A DNA stretch of 64,000 nt from DASWNP01 sp036399175 (GCA_036399175.1 DASWNP010000018.1:18309-82308), one strand, 5' to 3'; counted from the first letter of the stretch, positions 24,911 to 33,851 are shown. The notes: generated by a model not told the origin, from the sequence alone. Program-made: numbers and translations.

Positions 24911-25699
24911 TCAAAACTCGGGCGGCACGCGGCCAAACTCCGTCTGCGATGCGTTCTGTTCGTTCGTCGCGGCTGGCATCGGGGCTTCCGGCTCTTCGGT
25001 TTGTTGCTCGGAGTATTCGGGCGGCGCGCTTGCAGCATCGTCGCCGGAAACGGCGCTTGCGGCGCTGGCGCGCTCTGTCGTCGCCTGCTGAGCGTAAGAG
25101 CGAAGCTCCGCGAAGCCTTCGAGCGAGAGAAAGACGCGGACGACCTGCGGGTCGAACTCAAGGCCAGCCCATTGCGTCAGATGCCTGCGCGCTTCTTCGA
25201 CCGTGCCCGCCGGGCGAAAGGGGCGCTCGTCCGTGAGCGCCGAGTAAGAGTCGGCGACGCGAAGGATGCGCGCGGCGAGCGGTATCTGTTCCTGACGAAG
25301 CGCGTCGGGGTAGCCCGCGCCGTTCCACCATTCGTGATGCCAACGGACGAGAAGCTGCGCGCCCCGGTCAGCGCCCGCGCGAGCCGACTCCTGCTCGCCG
25401 ATGACGGGATGACGCGCGAGGTCGAGACGCTCTTCGCTCGTGAGCGGCGCGGCGCGCCGGATGTAGTCGCGCTTCATCGTCATCTCGCCCATGTCGTGCA
25501 GGAGCGCGGCGAAGCGCAGGGAGGAACGGTCGGCTCGCGCCAGACGGAAAAGCTTCGCCATCTCGTCGGCCAGCTTCGCCACGCGCAGGGCGTGCGGGTG
25601 CGCGTAGCCCTCAAACTCGTCGATGGCGGCGCTTAGGCGGATGAAAGCCTCTGCGGCGACCCGCTCGCTCTCCGCAAACTCAAGGTGAATGGAGGACAT
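24911..25699 (-). CDS. HD-GYP domain protein (putative cyclic-di-GMP phosphodiesterase)
   Basis: A 262-residue protein with an HD-GYP domain over residues ~30-180: FEGYAHPHALRVAKLA, HDMGEM (~67), HPVIGEQ, and HHEWWNGAGYPDAL (~118), then the family's RILRVADSYSALTDERPFR. The metal-binding His/Asp set looks complete; the GYP triad is present, so c-di-GMP hydrolysis is plausible. The C-terminal ~60 residues are Ala/Pro/Glu-rich and probably disordered. The ATG at 25699 follows a short-repeat hairpin that separates it from the DUF4388 gene. Confidence 0.8.
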   Translation of the reverse strand: MSSIHLEFAESERVAAEAFIRLSAAIDEFEGYAHPHALRVAKLADEMAKLFRLARADRSSLRFAALLHDMGEMTMKRDYIRRAAPLTSEERLDLARHPVIGEQESARAGADRGAQLLVRWHHEWWNGAGYPDALRQEQIPLAARILRVADSYSALTDERPFRPAGTVEEARRHLTQWAGLEFDPQVVRVFLSLEGFAELRSYAQQATTERASAASAVSGDDAASAPPEYSEQQTEEPEAPMPAATNEQNASQTEFGRVPPEF

Positions 25700-25704
25700 A
25701 AGAT

Positions 25705-25806
25705 TCAAGTCTGGAGTCTGAGAGTCTTGGAGTCTGGAGTCCGGCAGTCAATGAACAAAGCAGGGCTTTGGTTTTGACTCCCAGACTCCGGACTTCAGAC
25801 TCTCGA
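25705..25806. repeat. Short-repeat hairpin (CTGGAGTCTGGAGT type)
   Basis: Left arm AAGTCTGGAGTCTGAGAGTC ... GGAGTCTGGAGTCCGG; right arm 25775-25806, GACTCCCAGACTCCGGACTT and beyond. Each arm is an imperfect direct repeat of ~9-10 nt, and the arms are inverse complements. It fills the gap between two genes of the same strand. Confidence 0.7.
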
Positions 25807-25816
25807 CTTCCTGCAA

Positions 25817-27373
25817 CTATGCCTTCGCTTCGCCGTTTCGTAAAGCGTCGAGCATGCGGCGCGCTTCCGCGTGCTGCGGCTCGATGGCGAGGGCGCGTTG
25901 CAACTCGCCTTCGGCGCGCAGGCGCATGCCGAGGTCTCTGTAGACGGCGGCGAGCATCAATCGAAACGTGATGTTGTCGGCGTCGAGCATGATGGCCGCC
26001 TTCAGCTCCGACTCGGCCTGGCGTCGCGTCGAAGCGTCGCCGCCGAGGGCGTGGCCGTAGTAGGCGCGATAGCGCGCATCGCGCGGGACGAGCCTGGCCG
26101 ACTCGCCGAAGTGCATGACGGCGAGCAGACGGTTGCCGTGCCGGAGAGCTTCCATGCCCTGCTGGAAACTCTCCTGTGCGCGGTATTGCGGCGACGTGGA
26201 GGCGTCAGGCGCGGAAGCCTGAGAGGCGTGCGGCGAAGTTGCGGGCGACTTCGACGCGCGACGGGCGTCGGCCTCAAGCTTGAGGTCGTAGTTGGCGCGC
26301 TGCCGGTTGTCTTTGAGCACTTCGTAAGCCTGCGCGATTTTGGCGAACGCCTGCTCGATGCGCGAGCGCAGAGGCGCGTCCGTATCTTTGTGAAAACGGT
26401 CGGGATGAAAACGGCGCGCGAGCGCGTAGTAGACGCTCTTGACCTCTTCGCGCGGCGCACGGCGACCGACGCCTAAGACTTCGTAATGAGTCGCACCTGC
26501 GGCGCGTGCGAAGAGAGCCTCTATCTCTTCGCGCGGGTCGGGCTCGGCTTTGGTCTCTTCCTCGACGGAGATTTTTTCGGGAGGGGCGGCGGCAGGGGCG
26601 ACGGGCTTGGGCGTCTCCTTCTGTTTGGAGGAAACGGCGGCGGGTGCTTCTCGCTGCTGCGACGCCGCGTCGAGCGGCAGGATGCGCGGCCAGCGCTCGC
26701 GCGTGAGCAGACCGGCGAGCGCGAGCGCATAGACGGCCTGGCGCGTCGCCGCATCGGGCAGACCGCTTATCGACACCAGCTCGCCCATGCGCATCGGCGC
26801 GTCCACGCGCGACAGTACGAAAGCTTCCGTCGGCTGCGGCAGAGCTTCGGAGGGCTGCGAGGCTGAAGGCGAAATCAACTCGTCGTCGTTTGCGAGCCTC
26901 GACGCCGTCAACTCCGAAGGCAAACGTCGCGCGCTCTCCAACAGCAGCGACGCCGTTTCAACTCTGGTGTGCGACGCTTCGTCGAGCCTCGCGCGCGGGT
27001 CGAAATTCCATTCGCCCTCAGTCCAGAGAAGCAGAGGGCGCAGCGTCTCTTCCGACTGTCGCGCCCGCAGTCGCACAAGCTCGGCTCCGTCCACGATACC
27101 CGCTTCGAGAAGCGTCGAGCCGACCTGCTCGTCGCCCATCCCCTCGGTCAAAAGACGGTCGAGGTGCTCGGCTTCGACCATGCCCCAGCGCCGAAGGCAT
27201 TCAGAGAGCCGGTGCAGGCGCAGATTCGAGCGCGCGTTAACGACCTCGCCGCCCTCGAAATAGACGACCGCCCTGATGCGCTCGCGCGATAGACGCAGAG
27301 CGCCCGACAAACGTGAGGCGGAAATTTCACGTATGATTTCTCCGAGCGGCTGGTCGCTTATTTGACCCTTCAT
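25817..27373 (-). CDS. DUF4388-J-domain-TPR protein
   Basis: A 518-residue cytosolic protein. Residues 1-~110 match the PatA-type N-terminal domain DUF4388 (KGQISDQPLGEIIREISASR, AVVYFEGGEVVNARSN), found in signalling proteins linked to gliding and polarity. Residues ~190-230 are a winged-helix-like stretch. A J-domain follows with HPDRFHK (~322) and the DnaJ helix pattern HYEVLGVGRRAPREEVKSVY, so it can stimulate a Hsp70. The C-terminal ~130 residues hold TPR-like helices. The start at 27373 is used because sequence upstream comes from a GGGGTTGGGG-type repeat and is not protein-like. Confidence 0.8.
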   Translation of the reverse strand: MKGQISDQPLGEIIREISASRLSGALRLSRERIRAVVYFEGGEVVNARSNLRLHRLSECLRRWGMVEAEHLDRLLTEGMGDEQVGSTLLEAGIVDGAELVRLRARQSEETLRPLLLWTEGEWNFDPRARLDEASHTRVETASLLLESARRLPSELTASRLANDDELISPSASQPSEALPQPTEAFVLSRVDAPMRMGELVSISGLPDAATRQAVYALALAGLLTRERWPRILPLDAASQQREAPAAVSSKQKETPKPVAPAAAPPEKISVEEETKAEPDPREEIEALFARAAGATHYEVLGVGRRAPREEVKSVYYALARRFHPDRFHKDTDAPLRSRIEQAFAKIAQAYEVLKDNRQRANYDLKLEADARRASKSPATSPHASQASAPDASTSPQYRAQESFQQGMEALRHGNRLLAVMHFGESARLVPRDARYRAYYGHALGGDASTRRQAESELKAAIMLDADNITFRLMLAAVYRDLGMRLRAEGELQRALAIEPQHAEARRMLDALRNGEAKA

Positions 27374-27422
27374 GGAGGCACCCGGGGACGCTTCGCAATC
27401 CCTCGGGCATGATAGCAAAAAA

Positions 27423-27567
27423 CGGGGTTGGGGGTTAGGGGTTGGTGATAAGAGAAAGAGAAGATGATTTGTTATTTCTGGTTCTCTTTCTCGACCATCT
27501 CTTATTCGCTCTTTCCCCGTCCGCTTTTTCTTCCCCAATCCCCATCCCCCAACCCCCATCCCCCTAC
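27423..27567. repeat. Short-repeat hairpin (GGGGTTGGGGGTTAGGGG type)
   Basis: Left arm GGGGTTGGGGGTTAGGGGTT then ATAAGAGAAAGAGAA; right arm GTTCTCTTTCTCG ... CTCTTATTC ... CCCAACCCCCATCCCCC in reverse order. It separates two divergent genes and lies next to the histidine kinase promoter. Confidence 0.7.
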
Positions 27568-27570
27568 AAT

Positions 27571-27599
27571 TTGACACGCTCGGGTGAGCAATTTATATT
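27571..27599 (+). promoter_or_regulatory. Sigma-70-type promoter for the histidine kinase gene
   Basis: TTGACA (27571-27576), a 17-nt spacer and TATATT (27594-27599), giving a start about 80 nt before the gene. It lies immediately after the short-repeat hairpin. Confidence 0.75.
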
Positions 27600-27684
27600 C
27601 GTGTTAAATAAATTTTCAAAAAGAGTGCTTTGCGGTTTCCGGGGTCTCGTGCGTTGGGACGAGGCTTGAAGCATTTGTGCAAAG

Positions 27685-29118
27685 ATGAGCGAACGAAGAG
27701 AGATGGCTTCCGATAGCTTAAGCTTCGGGGAAGAGGCGGTGGCGAGCGCCGTTGCGGCGACAACGTCGGCGTCGGGCATCGGCGTCGGCGAATTGCACAA
27801 CCTGAGCGCAGATGTCGTCGATCTCTTCTACACTCAGGCTTTCGCGCAGGGCGAGAGCATGGACGAGGCCGCCATCTGCAAAGCCTTCTCCGATATTCTG
27901 CTGCGCCACTGGAGTTTGTGCTGCCTCGTCACCTTCCTCAAGACCGACGAAGGCCAACTGAGCGAAACCGCCCTTCAGACGCACCCGCATCTCGACAAAG
28001 AGCGCGCCCTTGAAGCCGGAAGGCTGATGGCGTTGGTAGTCGAGAAGACAGACCGCGAGTGTCAGGTCTGGCTCGACAAGGACGCGGAGAACGACTGCGA
28101 CGAGCAGGTGCGCGAGGCCAGGCGCGCTCTCGAAGGGGCGGGCATGAAGGCGGGCGTGGCCGTGCCGATTCACGCGCGGGGCTTATTGGTCGGCGTGCTG
28201 GTCGCCATCTCGGGCGAGCCCTCGAAGCTGCGCGCGGCCTTGCGCGGTCTGCGCTTCATCGCCGCGCCCATCATCATCGCCATCGGCAACGCGCGTCGCA
28301 CGAGCGCCGTCAGAGAGCAGCGCCGACACATCGAGCATCTCGTCGAAGAGCTTCAACGGCGCAGCGCCGAGCTGGAAGACGCAAACCTTGAGCTGCGCCG
28401 CGTCAATCGCTACCGCTCGCTCTTTCTCGCGCGCATGTCTCACGAGCTGCGCACGCCGCTCACCTCCATCCTCGGCTTCTCCGAAATTCTTCTCGAACAG
28501 GAAGACCTGACCGAGACGCAGCGCCGCTTCTGCGGAAAGATTCAATCGTCGGGGCAGCAGTTGCAGGTGAGTCTCAACCAGCTCGTCGATTTATCGAGGC
28601 TCGAAGCCGGGCAGACGGAGCTTTTCCTGCACGAGTTTTCTCTGCGCGAGACGCTGCGAGAATCCTGCGCGGTGGTCGGCCGTCTGGCGCAGAAGAAGGG
28701 CGTCCGCGTGGAATGCTGCGTCGCGCCGGAGCTTGGCACGATTGTTTCGGACGAAGGCAAGCTTCGACAGGTGCTCTACAATTTTCTCGCCTATGCCATC
28801 AGCCGCAGCCCGGAGGACGGGATGGTCAAAGTGCGCGCCGAGGCCGATGCTGCGTCGGGCAGCCGCATCGAAATCATCGACGACGGCGAGCCTCTCACCG
28901 ACCCCGGAAACATCTTCGAGCCCGTCAACCTCGACGCTCCCAACGAACGCGGCACGAACATGAACGAGCTTGGCCTCGTCATCGCACACCGGCTGCTCAC
29001 AGTGCTCGGCGGCAGCGTCCGTCTCGACACCGGCACAACACCCTCGCGCGGGCTCAACGTCCGCCTTGAGCTTCCGGCCTGCCCGAAGAACGAGGAAGAA
29101 TTAGCCAGTAGTTTTTGA
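27685..29118 (+). CDS. GAF-domain sensor histidine kinase
   Basis: A 477-residue soluble kinase. Residues ~60-205 form a GAF-like sensor, a coiled coil follows (REQRRHIEHLVEELQRRSAEL), and the dimerisation box MSHELRTPLTSILGFSEIL contains the phospho-acceptor His (~252). The ATPase part is recognisable (LRQVLYNFLAYAISRSPEDG) but the second Asn of the N box is Tyr, and the later DxGxG boxes are weak (IIDDGEPLTDP, NELGLVIAHRLLTVLGG), so ATP binding may be altered. No membrane segment is present. No response regulator is adjacent. The ATG at 27685 lies ~85 nt after a good promoter. Confidence 0.8.
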   Translation: MSERREMASDSLSFGEEAVASAVAATTSASGIGVGELHNLSADVVDLFYTQAFAQGESMDEAAICKAFSDILLRHWSLCCLVTFLKTDEGQLSETALQTHPHLDKERALEAGRLMALVVEKTDRECQVWLDKDAENDCDEQVREARRALEGAGMKAGVAVPIHARGLLVGVLVAISGEPSKLRAALRGLRFIAAPIIIAIGNARRTSAVREQRRHIEHLVEELQRRSAELEDANLELRRVNRYRSLFLARMSHELRTPLTSILGFSEILLEQEDLTETQRRFCGKIQSSGQQLQVSLNQLVDLSRLEAGQTELFLHEFSLRETLRESCAVVGRLAQKKGVRVECCVAPELGTIVSDEGKLRQVLYNFLAYAISRSPEDGMVKVRAEADAASGSRIEIIDDGEPLTDPGNIFEPVNLDAPNERGTNMNELGLVIAHRLLTVLGGSVRLDTGTTPSRGLNVRLELPACPKNEEELASSF

Positions 29119-29205
29119 ATTCTTGCGCTGCTCGACGGGCTGCTCCGGCTGCTGAATGCTTCAAGAGGTTTTTCTACTGACTACCGGCTACTGACTACTC
29201 CGATT

Positions 29206-30006
29206 ATGAAGATTCCTTTCTATCAAATCGACGCTTTCACTGAGAGGGCGTTTGGCGGTAATCCGGCGGGCGTATGCCCGCTTGAGAGCTGGCTGCCGGA
29301 CGAGACGATGCAAAGCATCGCTCTTGAGAACAACCTTTCGGAGACGGCCTTCTTCGTGCGTCGGGGCGAAGAGTTTGACCTGCGCTGGTTCACGCCGACG
29401 GTCGAGGTCAATCTTTGCGGCCACGCCACTCTCGCCTCCGGCTTCGTCCTCTACCGGTTTCTCGGATACACGCAAGCCTCGATTCGCTTCCAGACCAAGA
29501 GCGGCCTCCTAACCGTCGAACGAGAAGGCGATTTGCTCGCCATGAATTTTCCCGCCTGGCCGCCCCAAGCCTGCGACGCGCCGCGAGAACTCCTCGAAGG
29601 ACTCGGCAAAGAGCCGAGAGAGGTTCTGCGCACGAGGGACTACGTCGCCGTCTACGATTCCGAAAGCGACATCCGCGCGCTTGCGCCCGAAATGGAACTG
29701 CTCAAGGGGCTCGACGCGCTCGGCATTATCGCCACCGCGCCGGGCGACGAAGTTGATTTCGTTTCGCGCTTCTTCGCTCCGGGCGCGGGCATCCCGGAAG
29801 ACCCCGTCACCGGCTCGGCGCATTGCTCGCTCACTCCGCTTTGGGCTGAACGCCTCTCGAAGACCAGGCTGCGCGCGCGTCAACTCTCCCCGCGCGGCGG
29901 CGAGATTTTCTGCGAGCACCTCGGCGACCGCGTCAAAGTCGCAGGCCGCGCCGTCCCCTTTCTGACAGGCGAAATCTCCTTAAATTCAATGACAAGTGAC
30001 AAGTGA
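29206..30006 (+). CDS. PhzF-family isomerase/epimerase-like protein
   Basis: A 266-residue enzyme of the PhzF/diaminopimelate-epimerase-like fold. Key parts are YQIDAFTERAFGGNPAGVCP, the catalytic glutamate in NLSETAFF (Glu46), CGHATLAS (~72) and EDPVTGSAHCSL (~202). PhzF proper isomerises a phenazine precursor, but most family members sit in genomes without phenazine genes, so the substrate here is unknown. The last residues (MTSDK) and the stop codon come from a GTGACAAGTGAC-type short repeat, so the original C-terminus may have ended a few residues earlier. Upstream lies a CTACTGACTAC direct repeat patch. Confidence 0.85.
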   Translation: MKIPFYQIDAFTERAFGGNPAGVCPLESWLPDETMQSIALENNLSETAFFVRRGEEFDLRWFTPTVEVNLCGHATLASGFVLYRFLGYTQASIRFQTKSGLLTVEREGDLLAMNFPAWPPQACDAPRELLEGLGKEPREVLRTRDYVAVYDSESDIRALAPEMELLKGLDALGIIATAPGDEVDFVSRFFAPGAGIPEDPVTGSAHCSLTPLWAERLSKTRLRARQLSPRGGEIFCEHLGDRVKVAGRAVPFLTGEISLNSMTSDK

Positions 30007-30177
30007 CGAGTGACAAGTTAGAATCCGTAAATCGCAAAAGACGTAAATCGTGAATCGTGAATCGTAAATGGTGAAAAGCAGGTCGATGGTGAATGCTAAA
30101 TGGAATAAGACCTGTTCCTGCCATTTACGATTCAACTGTTCTATCTATTCACGATTTACGATTCACGATTTACGGTT
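29989..30177. repeat. Short-repeat hairpin (CGTAAATCGTGAATCG type)
   Basis: Left arms GTGACAAGTGACGAGTGACAAG and ACGTAAATCGTGAATCGTG ...; right arm ATTCACGATTTACGATTCACG. The same word family recurs at 42,671-42,745 after pilT. The repeat overlaps the 3' end of the PhzF gene. Confidence 0.7.
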
Positions 30178-30192
30178 TTTTCCTGTCTTTGA

Positions 30193-30663
30193 ATGCATTA
30201 CGATTTTGAGCTGGCGGGGCGTCGTGTGCGTCTGTGGCAACGCACGGGCGAGGGCTACGCTCATGTGCTGATGAAGGCGCTCGGCTTCGCCATGTACGTC
30301 GGAGAGTTTCCGTCGCTGGAGATTGAAAAGCGCGTCGGGCTCAGGTACAAGCCGGATTTGGTGTCGATAGGCAACGGCGGCGGAGCGGGCGGGCGGTTCG
30401 CGTTCTGGGGCGAATGCGGGATGGTCTCGGTGCGCAAGGTGGGGTGGCTGCTGAAGCACGGCGGCGTCGAGCGCCTCGTGCTCTTCAAGATAGACGTGAA
30501 CGCCCCGGCGCTCCGCTCGGAGCTGCGCGCGGCAATCGACGAGCGTTATCGACCGACGGGACGACTGCTCATCGTCAATTTCGTCGGCGACATCGCCGAG
30601 CAGACCGCCAGCCGTCGCCTCGCACGCATAGACCCAGGCTGGTACACGAAAACCGATGTCTGA
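30193..30663 (+). CDS. YaeQ-like protein (PD-(D/E)XK fold)
   Basis: A 156-residue protein related to the YaeQ family. The blocks LWQRTGEGYAHVLMKALGFAM, YKPDLVSIG and FWGECGMVSVRKVGWLLKH place Asp, Glu-x-Cys and the Arg-Lys pair as in the YaeQ PD-(D/E)XK-like core, and GRLLIVNFVGDIAEQT gives the C-terminal strand. Function is unknown for the family. It is bounded on both sides by short-repeat hairpins. The ATG at 30193 has no clear ribosome binding site in the repeat-derived leader. Confidence 0.7.
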   Translation: MHYDFELAGRRVRLWQRTGEGYAHVLMKALGFAMYVGEFPSLEIEKRVGLRYKPDLVSIGNGGGAGGRFAFWGECGMVSVRKVGWLLKHGGVERLVLFKIDVNAPALRSELRAAIDERYRPTGRLLIVNFVGDIAEQTASRRLARIDPGWYTKTDV

Positions 30664-30669
30664 AAAGGA

Positions 30670-30750
30670 GCGGTCAGAGGTCAGTCAAAACAGACACTTC
30701 GTCTTTATCTTTGGTCTTTGCTTTTTGTCTTTCACTGACCACTGACCTCG
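30670..30750. repeat. Short-repeat hairpin (GGTCAGAGGTCAGT type)
   Basis: GGTCAGAGGTCAGTCAAA at the left pairs with TTTCACTGACCACTGACC at the right. Between them is a TTTGTCTTT-rich loop. It sits between the YaeQ-like and GNAT genes. Confidence 0.65.
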
Positions 30751-30765
30751 GTTGTGGAGATGTAG

Positions 30766-31575
30766 ATGCGGGAGAGCGAAGCGCCGAGCGTGGATGATGG
30801 CCTGACGGTGCGCGAGTGTACGAGTCTGGAAGAGTTCGACGAGTGCGTGCGAATGCAGCGCGAGGCGTTCGGGCTTCCCGATTTGGAGCTTTCGCCGCGC
30901 AGGCATCTGATTGTCTCGAAGAGCGCGGGCGGATGGGTGCTCGGCGCGTTCGACGCCGAAAGGCTCGTCGGCTTCGTCCTGCATCTGACGGCGGTGCGCG
31001 GGCGCGAGATTATCGGCTACTCGCACATGATGGCCGTCGCGCTCGCTTACCAGAACCGGGGCGTCGGCGCGCGGCTCAAGTGGGCGCAACGCTCGCGCGC
31101 TCTGTCCGAGGGCGTCGGCTTCATCCGTTGGACGTTCGACCCCATGCAGGCGCGCAACGCTCATTTCAATCTCAATCGTCTCGGCGTCGTCGTCCGCTCC
31201 TACGCGGAGAACTTCTACGGGACTGATTACCACACGGCCAACGGCGCTTACGGCCAGCAGCTCGGCATCGACAGCGACCGTCTCATCGCCGAATGGGAGC
31301 TTGGCTCCGCGAGAGTCGAGGCGCTCGCGCGCGGGCAGATGCCGACGGAGCTTCCCCGTCCGGCGTTGGAAGTTGAGATAACTTCTAACTGGAGCGCGCT
31401 TCTACGTGAAGATGCCGCGTCCGCGCGCCGCGAGCAGTTGCGCGTCCGCTCCGAGTTTCAGGAAGCCCTGGCACAGGGGCTCGCCTGCGCCAGATTCGAG
31501 CGCGACTCTTCGCGCCCTCGATATTTGTTCTATCGAGAACAGACGATGGACGAAAGAACAGACGATGGACGATAG
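30766..31575 (+). CDS. GNAT-family N-acetyltransferase
   Basis: A 269-residue acetyltransferase of the large predicted GNAT group (COG3375-like). The acetyl-CoA motif A is YQNRGVGARLKWAQR (~95-110) after the beta-4 strand MMAVALA; the sequence FDPMQARNAHFNLNRLGVVVRSYAENFYG is diagnostic of the group. The substrate is unknown. The C-terminal dozen residues (MDERTDDGR) are read from a GACGATGGACGATAGA-type short repeat, so the native end may have been near residue 256. Confidence 0.8.
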   Translation: MRESEAPSVDDGLTVRECTSLEEFDECVRMQREAFGLPDLELSPRRHLIVSKSAGGWVLGAFDAERLVGFVLHLTAVRGREIIGYSHMMAVALAYQNRGVGARLKWAQRSRALSEGVGFIRWTFDPMQARNAHFNLNRLGVVVRSYAENFYGTDYHTANGAYGQQLGIDSDRLIAEWELGSARVEALARGQMPTELPRPALEVEITSNWSALLREDAASARREQLRVRSEFQEALAQGLACARFERDSSRPRYLFYREQTMDERTDDGR

Positions 31576-31664
31576 ACCATAGACGATAGCCAAGCCGTGT
31601 CTTTCAGCCGTCCATCGTCTTCTTTCAGTCGTCCATCGTCTATCGTCTATCGTCCATTGTCTGA
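31536..31664. repeat. Short-repeat hairpin (GACGATGGACGATAG type)
   Basis: Left arm AACAGACGATGGACGATAGA ... GACGATAGC; right arm with GTCCATCGTCTATCGTC. It overlaps the C-terminus of the GNAT gene and lies just before the M20 gene; reading the right arm in frame would add a false Ser/Arg-rich N-terminus to the latter. Confidence 0.7.
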
Positions 31665-31671
31665 CATACCA

Positions 31672-33084
31672 ATGCCGTTCACACGTTTCGACCGCTACGT
31701 TGACCGCCACGCGCGCTCTTTCGCGGAGCGCTTGCAGGCTCTCTGCCGGATGCCTTCGGTGGCGGCGCGCGGCACGGGGATGCGCTCGGTGGCCGAGTCG
31801 GTCGAACAGATGTTGCAGAGGGTCGGCGCTGGCACGCGCCTCTTCAAGATTGGCAGCGGCTATCCGATTGTTTACGGCGAATGCGGAGCGGGCGAGCGTT
31901 GCTTTCTCGTCTACGGCCATTACGACGTGCAGCCGGTCGGGCAGTTGACCGAATGGTCTTCGGGGCCGTTTGCCGCCGCCGTCGTGGACGGCAAGCTCTA
32001 CGCGCGCGGCGCGGCTAACAGCAAAGGCAATCTCGTCGCGCGCATCGCGGCCATCGAGGCTTATCAGAAGACGTTCGGCAAACTCCCGGTCTGTCTGCGT
32101 TTCGTCGTCGAGGGCGAAGACGGCATCGCCAGTCCGAGCCTGCATCGTTTCACGGCGGAACAGCCCGCCATCCTTCGCGCCGACGGCTGCATCTGGGACG
32201 ACGGCGAACGCGACACCAAAGAACGACTCGTCATCAGCCTCGGCTTCAAGGGCATCGCCTTCATCGAGCTGCGCGCCTACGGCGCACGCACCGATTTGCA
32301 TTCCAAGTGGGGCGGCATCGTCTCGAACCCCGCGTGGCGGATGGTGCAGGCGCTCTCGACGCTCGTCTCGCCCAAAGGCGTCATCACCATCGACGGCTTC
32401 TCCTCTCACGTCGCACCCATCACGGCGGAAGACACGCAGGCTCTCAAGAGCATCGAGCTTGACGAGGCCGGACTCCGACGCGAGTTTCGCATCGCCGGGT
32501 GGATGCGCGGACTGACGGGCAGCAAGCTCACCAAAGAACTCATCTTCGCCCCGACGTGTACCATCTGCGGTGTCAGAACAGGCCACACCGAGGCGGGCGC
32601 AAAGACCGTCCTGCCGGGCACGGCGATGGCACGCCTCGATTTTCGTCTCGTCCCAGACCTCACGCCCGAGCTGGTAGTCGCGCTCCTGCGCCAGCACCTA
32701 GACCTGCGCGGCTTCAACGACATAGAGATTATCGAACTCGGCAGCGCGCCCTACGCCAAAGCTTCGATGCGCTCTCTGGTCGCCCGCGCCGCGATTGAAT
32801 CCACGCCCGAGATTTACGGCGCGGAGGCCACCGTCTATCCGATTGACCCTGCGAGCGGCCCCGTCGGCGCGGTCTGCGGCGCGAACTCTCCGCCCACGCC
32901 CGTCGTCTCCTTCGGCGTCGGCTACGCCGGCTCGAACCCGCACGGCCCCGACGAAAACATCCGCCTCGACGATTTTCTGCACGCCATCAAATACTTCGGT
33001 CGCGTCATCCATCGCCTCGCACACGTCAACGAAGAGCAGCCCGACCTCCGGTCGCAGAACGACTTTGTGCGGCTCGACAAGTAG
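31672..33084 (+). CDS. M20-family metallopeptidase-like protein
   Basis: A 470-residue protein of the M20/M25/M40 family. Metal-site motifs are GHYDVQP (~81), RGAANSKGN (~106), EGEDGIAS (~146) and HGPDENIRLDD near the C-terminus. In most members the second motif is RGAxDxKG with a bridging aspartate; here that residue is Asn, and the EE pair is ED, so the metal site may be altered. The dimerisation domain (~190-300) is present. The ATG at 31672 follows a short-repeat hairpin; the preceding in-frame extension is repeat-derived and rejected. Likely cytosolic dipeptidase or amidohydrolase-like role. Confidence 0.8.
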   Translation: MPFTRFDRYVDRHARSFAERLQALCRMPSVAARGTGMRSVAESVEQMLQRVGAGTRLFKIGSGYPIVYGECGAGERCFLVYGHYDVQPVGQLTEWSSGPFAAAVVDGKLYARGAANSKGNLVARIAAIEAYQKTFGKLPVCLRFVVEGEDGIASPSLHRFTAEQPAILRADGCIWDDGERDTKERLVISLGFKGIAFIELRAYGARTDLHSKWGGIVSNPAWRMVQALSTLVSPKGVITIDGFSSHVAPITAEDTQALKSIELDEAGLRREFRIAGWMRGLTGSKLTKELIFAPTCTICGVRTGHTEAGAKTVLPGTAMARLDFRLVPDLTPELVVALLRQHLDLRGFNDIEIIELGSAPYAKASMRSLVARAAIESTPEIYGAEATVYPIDPASGPVGAVCGANSPPTPVVSFGVGYAGSNPHGPDENIRLDDFLHAIKYFGRVIHRLAHVNEEQPDLRSQNDFVRLDK

Positions 33085-33194
33085 TCATACAATAGCGCCT
33101 CGCACGCGCACCTCGCGCTTGATAACGCATTTCACCGAAATCCCATCCCTGCCAAAATTGAAACGCGGCAGCCCCTTCACAGGCGGAAACTGAT

Positions 33195-33851
33195 ATGAGC
33201 ACCAAGCACGTCGTAGGCGAAGGCGAGAGCCTCATCGGCATCTCGGAGGACTACGGCTTCTTCGCCGAAACCATCTGGAATCATCCCGACAACGCCGAGC
33301 TTAAGCGCCTGCGCAAACACATGAACATCCTCGCGCCCGGCGACGAGGTCTCCATCCCCGACAAGCGCGAGAAGGTCGTCTCCAAACCGACCGGCAGACT
33401 TCACCGCTTCCGTCGCAAAGGCGTGCCCGCCCTCTTCCGCCTCCAACTGCTCGAATACGACGAGCCGAAGGCCATGCTCGACTACGTGCTTAGCGTCGAT
33501 GGCGTCGAGCTTGGCGGCCGAACCGACCGCGACGGCTTTCTCGAAGAGTACGTCCCGAACAACGCGCGCAAAGGCTTGCTCAACGTCAACAACGGCGAGC
33601 TGCTCATCGAGATTAATTTCAGCACGCTGAACCCGGTCAAAGAGGTTAGGGGCTACCAGCAGCGTCTGAAAAATCTCGGCTACTATCGCGGCGAAGTCAG
33701 CGGCGAGCTTAACGAAGAGACGAAAGCCGCGCTCGCCAAATTCCAGCGCCACGTCAACCTCAAGGAGACGAGCGAGCCCGACGCTGCAACGCTCGACAAA
33801 CTCTCGCAGATTCACGACCAGGAAGAGCAGTTTGAGGAGAGCGCGCGATGA
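33195..33851 (+). CDS. LysM-like and peptidoglycan-binding-domain protein
   Basis: A 218-residue protein. The first ~55 residues look like a LysM-type module (HVVGEGESLIGISEDYGF ... APGDEVSIPDKR); the middle is beta-rich; residues ~150-210 match the PG_binding_1 fold (VRGYQQRLKNLGYYRGEV ... TKAALAKFQRH). There is no signal peptide. Proteins of this design often accompany contractile injection or type VI secretion effectors, or act as adaptors. Its stop overlaps the ATG of the next gene (ATGA), so the two are translationally coupled and likely work as a pair. Confidence 0.75.
   Translation: MSTKHVVGEGESLIGISEDYGFFAETIWNHPDNAELKRLRKHMNILAPGDEVSIPDKREKVVSKPTGRLHRFRRKGVPALFRLQLLEYDEPKAMLDYVLSVDGVELGGRTDRDGFLEEYVPNNARKGLLNVNNGELLIEINFSTLNPVKEVRGYQQRLKNLGYYRGEVSGELNEETKAALAKFQRHVNLKETSEPDAATLDKLSQIHDQEEQFEESAR

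Noticed and set aside
31402..32697. 431-codon minus-strand frame antisense to the GNAT/M20 region
   Set aside because: It spans two well-supported genes and a repeat and has no recognisable domain.
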